Source of the DNA: Nitrospira sp.
GTDB taxonomy: Bacteria; Nitrospirota; Thermodesulfovibrionia; Thermodesulfovibrionales; SM23-35
NCBI GenBank assembly: GCA_016873575.1
Contig: VGWY01000037.1
Coordinates: forward strand, 1 to 15,176
Reading direction: 5' to 3'
Length of the DNA stretch: 15,176 nucleotides
The notes below the pieces were generated by a model. It saw nothing but the letters and a program-made list of their open reading frames with translations, was not told the origin of the DNA and did not search any database. Position 1 is the first letter of the stretch. Every line of letters begins with the position of its first letter. This document shows, piece after piece, positions 1 through 5,560 of this stretch. A program made the position numbers and the translations under genes.

Positions 1-549
1 TTCTTTCAAGAGGTCTTTCCTGGTTAATGCAGCCCTTATTGCTTCAATGATGTCAGAGATGTCTGACATTTTTCCCATGCCTTCTTCTCCACATGCGAGT
101 TCCCCCTTTTCAGGGCCGACCTGGATGATTCCACGAGATACGAGAGATTTCAAGTTCTCCTGAACTATGTGATTCTCATACATTCTCCAGTTCATTGCAG
201 GTGCGATAACAACTTTGCCTTGAAATGCAAGGAGACATGTGCTCAGGAGGTCATCCGCTATTCCATGTGCCAACTTGCCGATGATATTCGCTGTTGCAGG
301 GGCAATCACCATTACATCTGCATGAGCAGGCAACATTATGTGCGACATGGGATCGCTGAAAAGGTCTGTATAAACCTTATTCCGGGAGGCAATCTCGAGC
401 GAAAGCGGGGTTATAAACTTTTTGGCTGCATCGGTCATAATAACCTTGACCGATGCCCCTTCATCACCGAGTCGTCTTGTTAATTCAACAGCCTTGTAAG
501 CTGCAACTCCTCCTGTAACACCAAGGAGTACAGTCTTATTCCCCAGCAC
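1..549 (-). CDS. coaBC: Bifunctional phosphopantothenoylcysteine decarboxylase / phosphopantothenate-cysteine ligase, N-terminal part (partial)
   Basis: CoaBC makes 4'-phosphopantetheine in coenzyme A synthesis by adding cysteine to phosphopantothenate and decarboxylating the product. Only the first 183 codons are in the window, and these are the flavin-dependent CoaC decarboxylase domain; the CoaB ligase domain lies beyond the left edge. Visible marks are the flavin-binding start VTGGVAAYK (residues 11-19), the catalytic His region SHI (His70), the stretch VIAPATANIIGKLAHGIADD, the PAMN motif (Asn120) and the active-site lid ACGEEGMGKM with Cys153. The start is taken as GTG at 549-547, preceded by a purine-rich AGGAAG site, so the gene overlaps the end of rpoZ by 14 bp, which suggests translational coupling. 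The frame is open to base 1. The family assignment is very secure; the GTG start is inferred from the alignment of the N-terminus and the ribosome site. Confidence 0.93.
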   Translation of the reverse strand, partial: MLGNKTVLLGVTGGVAAYKAVELTRRLGDEGASVKVIMTDAAKKFITPLSLEIASRNKVYTDLFSDPMSHIMLPAHADVMVIAPATANIIGKLAHGIADDLLSTCLLAFQGKVVIAPAMNWRMYENHIVQENLKSLVSRGIIQVGPEKGELACGEEGMGKMSDISDIIEAIRAALTRKDLLKE

Positions 550-934
550 CTTCCTCTCTTCTTTCGATAAAATAGTCCTCTGCGACCTTTGATTCCTGTG
601 ACTCTTTTTCATGGAGGTAGACCTTTAAATCTTTTTCAAGCTCTGTGAGGTCCTCGCCGGCAATCTCCCTCTTTCTCTCCTCAAGGAGTTTTCGAAAGTC
701 AAACTTCCCGGCTGTTTCCCTTGCCTTTTTTGCTTCTTCGCCAGTCAGGAATTCTATGGCATTACAGATTGTTTCTTCTATAGCGATGGTGGTGACCTTT
801 TTTGCCTTTGTCTTGAACTTCGGCTTAGCACCTAAAGAGAGTTCCTTTGCCCTCTGAGATGCTATTATGACAATCCGGTGTTTCCCGTCAATCTTGTTAC
901 GGTCATATTCGATTGGTAACGAAATAATATCCAT
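536..934 (-). CDS. rpoZ: DNA-directed RNA polymerase omega subunit
   Basis: The omega subunit helps fold and assemble RNA polymerase by clamping the beta-prime subunit. The 132-aa product has the omega pattern: an N-terminal segment MDIISLPIEYDRNKIDGKHR, the helix RIVIIASQRAKEL (residues 20-32), and the stretch TTIAIEETICNAIEFL (residues 48-63) that corresponds to the usual 'vAlrEI..g' helix. A clear AAGGAGG ribosome site precedes the ATG. The gene sits directly after gmk and overlaps coaBC, the common gmk-rpoZ-coaBC order. The protein is longer than the typical 70-90 residues of omega because of a highly charged Lys/Glu-rich C-terminal extension from about residue 70 onward. The assignment rests on this moderate sequence pattern plus strong synteny. 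Confidence 0.85.
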   Translation of the reverse strand: MDIISLPIEYDRNKIDGKHRIVIIASQRAKELSLGAKPKFKTKAKKVTTIAIEETICNAIEFLTGEEAKKARETAGKFDFRKLLEERKREIAGEDLTELEKDLKVYLHEKESQESKVAEDYFIERREEGAGE

Positions 935-956
935 GTGTTCCGTGTCCTCCTTCTAT

Positions 957-1595
957 CTAACGTAAAAATTGATTTTCAATCCACTGGGGGTCAATCATTT
1001 TTGTGCTGACCCTATGCGCGATTATAATTGCCTCAAGCTCCATGAGTGCAACATCAAGCTTGTTGTTTATGATAACATAATCATACTCACGATAGCTTCT
1101 TATTTCATCAATCGATCTCCTGAGCCTTTTTTCCATATCTGACTGAGAATCTGACTTTCTCTTTTTTAGTCTTTTTTTCAGTATTTCCATGGAAGGTGGC
1201 AGTACAAAAATATATACCCCTGTTCTATACTTTTCCTTGAGCTGTTTTGCCCCCTGTGTATCAATGTCAAGGAGAACATCAATACCTGAATGAATCATTT
1301 CTTCAAGCCTGATCTTCGATGTGCCGTACAGCTCTCCATGTACCTCAGCCCATTCTACAAATTCACCCTGTTGGATTCTCGACCGGAATTCCTTTCTGCT
1401 GATAAAAGTGTAATCGATGTCATTGTCTTCTTGCGGTCTTGGATTCCTTGTCGTGTACGATACAGAACACTTCAGATTATGGAGTGACTGGGGTAATTTC
1501 TTACAGAGCGAAGTTTTTCCAGCACCCGAAGGCCCAGAGATGATAAATAAACGACCTTTATTCTTTTTCTCCTGCAATTGGTTCTTTGCCTTCAA
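957..1595 (-). CDS. gmk: Guanylate kinase
   Basis: Guanylate kinase phosphorylates GMP to GDP with ATP in purine nucleotide synthesis and salvage. The 212-aa reading shows the P-loop GPSGAGKT (residues 21-28), the GMP-binding segment SYTTRNPRP (46-54), the EFVEWAEVHGELYGTS region that binds the guanine base, the DIDTQGA segment, and the lid region RLKKRKSDSQSDMEKRLRR. There is no ATG near the expected N-terminus. The reading starts at TTG 1595, and another TTG at 1577 would give a protein beginning MQEKKNKGRLFIISGP, closer to the usual length before the P-loop. Neither has a strong ribosome site. With either start the gene overlaps the 3' end of remA (38 bp or 20 bp), so expression by translational coupling is likely. 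Function is certain; the exact start is not. Confidence 0.95.
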   Translation of the reverse strand: MKAKNQLQEKKNKGRLFIISGPSGAGKTSLCKKLPQSLHNLKCSVSYTTRNPRPQEDNDIDYTFISRKEFRSRIQQGEFVEWAEVHGELYGTSKIRLEEMIHSGIDVLLDIDTQGAKQLKEKYRTGVYIFVLPPSMEILKKRLKKRKSDSQSDMEKRLRRSIDEIRSYREYDYVIINNKLDVALMELEAIIIAHRVSTKMIDPQWIENQFLR

Positions 1596-1842
1596 GAAAT
1601 CTCTGTGTAATTGTTTCTGCCTGAAGTGCAGATAATATCACGTGATCACTATCTGTTATTATTATTGAACGTGTGCGTCTCCCTTCAGTTGCGTCGACTA
1701 ACTTACCTCTTTTCTTGGCCTCCTCACGAAGCCTCTTCATGGGTGCGGAACCAGGTGTTACAATGGCTACAACCTTGGATACAGAAACCACATTTCCAAA
1801 CCCTATATTGACTAATACAGGGGTTAAATCACTTTTTTTCAT
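1558..1842 (-). CDS. remA: RemA/DUF370 family regulatory protein
   Basis: This small protein belongs to the DUF370/RemA family. In Bacillus subtilis RemA is a DNA-binding activator of biofilm matrix and osmoprotection genes; in most other phyla its target is unknown. The family core is clear: LVNIGFGNVVSVSKVVAIVTPGSAPMKRLREEA, then GKLVDATEGRRTRSIIITDSDHVILSALQAETITQRF (quoted here as separate short motifs: LVNIGFGNVV, VAIVTPGSAP, DATEGRRTRS, HVILSALQ). The reading frame is open back to 1884, but I choose ATG 1842, which gives MKKSDLTPVLVNIGFG, the family's normal length of about 94 aa, and has an AAGGAG ribosome site five bases upstream. It sits between yicC and gmk, a conserved arrangement. 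The name is used for the family; the regulatory role in this organism is inferred. Confidence 0.9.
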   Translation of the reverse strand: MKKSDLTPVLVNIGFGNVVSVSKVVAIVTPGSAPMKRLREEAKKRGKLVDATEGRRTRSIIITDSDHVILSALQAETITQRFLEGKEPIAGEKE

Positions 1843-1847
1843 ACCCG

Positions 1848-1853
1848 CTCCTT
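1848..1853 (-). promoter_or_regulatory. Ribosome binding site that fixes the remA start
   Basis: AAGGAG on the minus strand, five bases before ATG 1842. It supports this start over the longer open frame beginning at 1884. It lies one base after a strong palindrome (1855-1880), so folding of the leader could influence ribosome access. Confidence 0.7.
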
Positions 1854-1854
1854 C

Positions 1855-1880
1855 ATGGAGCACATACTTATGTGCTCCAT
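1855..1880. repeat. 26-bp perfect palindrome (12-bp arms) between yicC and remA
   Basis: The arms are ATGGAGCACATA (1855-1866) and TATGTGCTCCAT (1869-1880), separated by CT. It fills most of the 38-base gap between the yicC stop codon and the remA start. In the leftward mRNA it would form a long hairpin ending one base before the remA ribosome site. No T-run follows it on either strand, so it does not look like an intrinsic terminator. Possible roles are an operator, an mRNA processing site or control of remA translation; none can be decided from sequence alone. Confidence 0.75.
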
Positions 1881-2729
1881 TCACTGTATATTCTGTGCCT
1901 GTTCTCTCATCTTTTCAATCTCTGTCTTCATTTCAACTGTCAAACTGGATATTGCATAATCACTTGATTTATTCGCTATCGTGTTTACCTCTCTGTTAAT
2001 CTCCTGGAGAAGAAAGTCGAGTTTTTTCCCGATGATATTACTATTATTGAGAATCTCTATAAACTGTTTTACGTGGCTTTCTATCCTACTTATTTCTTCT
2101 GATATATCGAGTTTTTCTGCCATGAGTGCAGCCTCTTGAACTATTCGATTATTATCTATCATTCCATCCTCGACTATCAACCTCAATCTTTCAGTAAATT
2201 TTTTCCTCCATTTTATAAGTTCATCTGGCGCTAATAAGTTTATTTTATTATTCAACTCACGCAATAACTCTATTCTCCCTAAAATCTCCCCTGCGAGGAG
2301 GTTGCCTTCCCGGATTCTCATTGATTCGAGATTGGAGACAGCTTCATGAAATGCAGTAAAAAGTGTATCTATGTCATATTGAGGCTTTTCTTCCACAATG
2401 ATTTCTCTGAATCCAGTGAGTGTTTCAATGTCTATTGTACCAGGGAGAGAGAGTTCTCTCTGCAAATCCTGTAATGCGGCACAGATGTTTCTTGATAGTT
2501 CTTTATTGATGATTAACTGTGTTACCTTATTAATGTTTGTCGTGATAGATACATCAAACCTCCCCCTTTGAAACCTTCCCTTCAGGATATTTCTTAAAGG
2601 TATTTCGTATTGGTTCATGTAAGGGGGCAACTTTATTGAAATGTCAATATACCTGTGATTTAAAGAACGGATTTCAACCGTAAATTCATTATTTGATGCA
2701 CTGCCAAAACCTGTCATGCTCTGTATCAT
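1881..2729 (-). CDS. yicC: YicC family endoribonuclease
   Basis: YicC-family proteins are single-strand-cleaving endoribonucleases implicated in RNA turnover (in E. coli linked to degradation of the small RNA RyhB). The N-terminus MIQSMTGFGSAS, the stretch EIRSLNHRYIDISIKLPP, and the C-terminal signature KLDFLLQEINREVNTIANKS followed by a Lys/Glu-rich helix ending REQAQNIQ are diagnostic. I use ATG 2729, which gives the family-standard MI.SMTGFG start and 282 aa. An upstream in-frame ATG at 2741 would add four residues but falls at or upstream of the predicted transcription start from the promoter at 2744-2772, so it is less likely. No ribosome site is visible, so the mRNA may be nearly leaderless. 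The gene is first in the leftward operon. Confidence 0.93.
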   Translation of the reverse strand: MIQSMTGFGSASNNEFTVEIRSLNHRYIDISIKLPPYMNQYEIPLRNILKGRFQRGRFDVSITTNINKVTQLIINKELSRNICAALQDLQRELSLPGTIDIETLTGFREIIVEEKPQYDIDTLFTAFHEAVSNLESMRIREGNLLAGEILGRIELLRELNNKINLLAPDELIKWRKKFTERLRLIVEDGMIDNNRIVQEAALMAEKLDISEEISRIESHVKQFIEILNNSNIIGKKLDFLLQEINREVNTIANKSSDYAISSLTVEMKTEIEKMREQAQNIQ

Positions 2730-2743
2730 CAATGTTAACATAG

Positions 2744-2772
2744 AATATAAAGAAGTCAGACGATTTAGTCAA
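2744..2772 (-). promoter_or_regulatory. Sigma70-type promoter for the yicC-remA-gmk-rpoZ-coaBC operon
   Basis: On the minus strand: -35 TTGACT (2772-2767), 17-bp spacer, -10 TATATT (2749-2744). The match to TTGACA-17-TATAAT is good. The predicted start of transcription is near 2738-2736, leaving a leader of only about 7-9 bases before ATG 2729. It is predicted from sequence only. Confidence 0.6.
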
Positions 2773-2790
2773 ATATGGTAAGCATTTAGC

Positions 2791-2819
2791 TTGAAAAAAA
2801 ACTTATAATTAACTAAAAT
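2791..2819 (+). promoter_or_regulatory. Sigma70-type promoter for the redox/PFOR operon
   Basis: -35 TTGAAA (2791-2796), 17-bp spacer, -10 TAAAAT (2814-2819), each hexamer one base from consensus. The predicted transcript starts near 2826, about 17 bases before ATG 2843. A perfect TATAAT lies inside the spacer (2804-2809) but has no -35 element at the right distance. No ribosome site with good complementarity lies before ATG 2843. Confidence 0.55.
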
Positions 2820-2842
2820 TATCCTACAAAGCGATAGTAAAC

Positions 2843-5533
2843 ATGGAAAAACTCAACAGTATTAACGACCTTATTGCCTTTCGTGAACACCTCTTTAGAG
2901 AAGGAATCTTAGCTCCTGGTAAGAAGAGAATAAGAGTTTGTTGTGGAACAGGCTGTAGAGCAAACCGTTCTATAAAATTAGTTAATGAACTCAAAAAAGA
3001 GTCTCAAGGAAGTGAAACAGATGTTGAAATAATCATGACAGGATGTCAGGGCCTCTGCCAGAAGGGGCCTGTTATGATAGTCGATCCTCAGGGATTTTTT
3101 TATCATAAGGTTCAACCAGAACATGCAAAAGATATAATAGCCCGTACTATCAAAGGAAAGCCTTTACGCCGTCTTCTGTATCACCGTTCCATTGGAGAAA
3201 AATATGCCTACTCCGTCGATGAAGTGCCTTTTTATCATAAGCAGGTCAGGGTTACCCTTAGGAATAATGGGGCAATAGATCCTACAAATATTCTTCATTA
3301 TATTACAGTTGGCGGTTACAGGGCTTTAGAAAAAGCACTTTCAACAATGACCCCTGAACAGGTATTGGATGAAGTAGATAAGGCAAACCTCAGGGGGAGA
3401 GGCGGAGCGGGATTCCCTGCAGGTAAAAAGTGGAGACATGCAAAAAGAGCTCCTGGCAATATAAAGTTTGTTATCGCAAATGGAGACGAGGGCGACCCTG
3501 GTGCATTTATGGACAGGTCACTCATGGAAGGCGATCCTCATAGCCTGCTTGAAGGAATGATGCTTTGCGCCTATGCAATTGACGCACGGTACGGAATTAT
3601 CTATGTTCGTCATGAATACCCATTGGCTGTCAAGAATCTCGGTATTGCTATTAAACAGGCAGAAGAGCTCGGGCTCTTGGGTAAGAATATTCTCGGTAAA
3701 GGATTTGATTTTACAATCCAGATCAAGGAAGGTGCAGGTGCATTTGTCTGCGGGGAATCTACTGCGTTGGTTGCATCTATAGAGGGGAAAAGGGGGTTCC
3801 CGAGCGTAAGACCTCCAAGGCTCTCTGAAACAGGAGGAGGGGTCTGGGGATATCCTTCTAACCTGAACAACGTGGAAACCTATGCTTGTGTTACATTGAT
3901 TATAGAGAAAGGAGCAGACTGGTTTCGCAGTATCGGGACACCATTATCACCGGGGACTAAGATTTTTGCACTTACGGGAAAGGTTGTTGACACAGGGCTT
4001 ATTGAGGTCCCTATGGGGATAACCCTGAGGGAGATTATATTCGATATTGGTGGCGGGATTTTATATGATAAAAAATTTAAGGCAGTCCAGACAGGAGGTC
4101 CTTCCGGTGGCTGTATCTCTGAGCATTACCTTGATCTGCCCGTAGATTTTGATTCCCTTGTGAACGTTGGTTCTATAATGGGTTCGGGCGGAATGGTAGT
4201 AATGGATGAAGATAACTGTATCGTGGATATTGCAAAATATTTCCTTTCTTTCTGTCAGGCAGAATCCTGTGGCAAATGTTATCCCTGCAGAATCGGTACC
4301 TATCAGATGCTCCAGATACTCGAGAAAATAACATCAGGCATTGCTGAAGAAGGTGATATAGAGGAACTTGAGAGGCTTGGGAGGTTTGTAAAGGAAGGCT
4401 CTCTCTGCGGTCTTGGCAAAAGTGCACCAAATCCTGTTCTTACCACGATTAAATATTTCCGTGATGAATACGAAGAGCATGTGAAGGATAAATATTGCAG
4501 GGCAATGGTCTGCACCGGACTTGGGTTATTCTCAATAAACATGGATATATGTTACCAGTGTAAGCGTTGCACAGAGGCATGTCCATTTGGTGCAGTAAAA
4601 GAGTCTAAAGAAGGGGGATTTTATATAGACCAGGTACTCTGCCAGAGATGTAAGGCATGCTATGTGACATGTCCCTTAGGTGCAGTGGAAATCAAAGAAC
4701 AGCCTGTGCTTGTCATAGATAAAGATACATGCTACCTTTGCGGCCTCTGTAAAGATGTATGCCGGGTAAATGCATTTAAGCAGACTTCAACAGGATACGT
4801 GATAGATCATAATCTCTGTAAGAAGTGCGGTGATTGTTACAACGTATGTCCTATAGGAGCTATACGGTATGAGAAGGTGGGCAAAGTTTTAATAAGTGAA
4901 AATATTCAGCCTGTAACTGTAACCGAGGGCAAAGAGGAAAAAATCGAAGAAATAAAGGTTGAGGACATCAGGAAAAGGGCTGAAGAGAAGGCGTGTCCTG
5001 TTCAAAGGTCGCTATCTTTTATTGAGGAATTCATTGCAGGACCGATGTGTAGTAAATGTTATCCCTGTTCGCTGGGGACAGAGGAAGCAAGGGCCAGGTT
5101 AATCAGACTGAGTCAGCATCTTGAGAATGTCAGCGAATCAGATATTCAAGCACTGAAAAGAATAGGTTTTAATATGATAGAAGGCTCATTCTGTAAGAAG
5201 GGTAAGGATACAGGTAGGTTCCTCGTTGAAACAATTACTTCTTCAGAGGAGGAAATGAATCAGCACCTCTCTGGTGTCTGTCCCAGGAAGGAATGCATCA
5301 GCCTTGTTGAATATATCATAAATCCTGACCTGTGTATCCTGTGCGGAAAATGTTTAGAGGCTTGTAGGTATGATGCAATACGAGGAGAAAAGAGAGAGCC
5401 TTATCTTGCTGGACAACCGCCTTTCGAAATCCAGCAAATGAAATGTACACGGTGTGGAGTGTGTGTTAAGGTCTGCCCAACAGGGGCGATTGAGGTCACA
5501 ACAACAAAAGTAGACGAATTAATCACTGGATAA
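2843..5533 (+). CDS. NuoE/NuoF-like FMN flavoprotein fused to a polyferredoxin (NAD(P)H-oxidising diaphorase subunit)
   Basis: This 896-aa protein resembles the NADH-binding subunit of complex I and of bifurcating hydrogenases (NuoF/HydB/HndC type), heavily extended. In order: a thioredoxin-like [2Fe-2S] domain with C33-x4-C38 and C68-x3-C72 (about 25-105); the NuoF FMN/NADH domain with GRGGAGFPAGKKW (185-197), NGDEGDPGAFMDR (213-225) and CGESTAL...NNVET (303-346); an SLBB segment; and the NuoF [4Fe-4S] tail with C476, C479, C482 and C522 in the canonical x2-x2-x39 spacing. Then come four CxxCxxCxxxC ferredoxin clusters starting at C570, C600, C630 and C659. A Glu/Lys-rich linker (about 690-715) leads to a second NuoF-like tail with C736, C739, C742 and C784, and two further ferredoxin clusters at C831 and C868. 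That predicts one [2Fe-2S] and eight [4Fe-4S] clusters. The usual GEET near the nucleotide site is GEST here. It probably moves electrons between NAD(P)H and the NuoG-like and Por proteins encoded downstream. Confidence 0.88.
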   Translation: MEKLNSINDLIAFREHLFREGILAPGKKRIRVCCGTGCRANRSIKLVNELKKESQGSETDVEIIMTGCQGLCQKGPVMIVDPQGFFYHKVQPEHAKDIIARTIKGKPLRRLLYHRSIGEKYAYSVDEVPFYHKQVRVTLRNNGAIDPTNILHYITVGGYRALEKALSTMTPEQVLDEVDKANLRGRGGAGFPAGKKWRHAKRAPGNIKFVIANGDEGDPGAFMDRSLMEGDPHSLLEGMMLCAYAIDARYGIIYVRHEYPLAVKNLGIAIKQAEELGLLGKNILGKGFDFTIQIKEGAGAFVCGESTALVASIEGKRGFPSVRPPRLSETGGGVWGYPSNLNNVETYACVTLIIEKGADWFRSIGTPLSPGTKIFALTGKVVDTGLIEVPMGITLREIIFDIGGGILYDKKFKAVQTGGPSGGCISEHYLDLPVDFDSLVNVGSIMGSGGMVVMDEDNCIVDIAKYFLSFCQAESCGKCYPCRIGTYQMLQILEKITSGIAEEGDIEELERLGRFVKEGSLCGLGKSAPNPVLTTIKYFRDEYEEHVKDKYCRAMVCTGLGLFSINMDICYQCKRCTEACPFGAVKESKEGGFYIDQVLCQRCKACYVTCPLGAVEIKEQPVLVIDKDTCYLCGLCKDVCRVNAFKQTSTGYVIDHNLCKKCGDCYNVCPIGAIRYEKVGKVLISENIQPVTVTEGKEEKIEEIKVEDIRKRAEEKACPVQRSLSFIEEFIAGPMCSKCYPCSLGTEEARARLIRLSQHLENVSESDIQALKRIGFNMIEGSFCKKGKDTGRFLVETITSSEEEMNQHLSGVCPRKECISLVEYIINPDLCILCGKCLEACRYDAIRGEKREPYLAGQPPFEIQQMKCTRCGVCVKVCPTGAIEVTTTKVDELITG

Positions 5534-5560
5534 TAACTTCACGCGATAAAGGAGGATTTA

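Noticed and set aside
169..483. Plus-strand open frame opposite coaBC
   Set aside because: Cys- and His-rich product with no family pattern; the minus strand encodes the conserved CoaC domain here.
1855..1880. Intrinsic terminator between yicC and remA
   Set aside because: The stem is strong but no T-run follows on either strand, and the operon continues.
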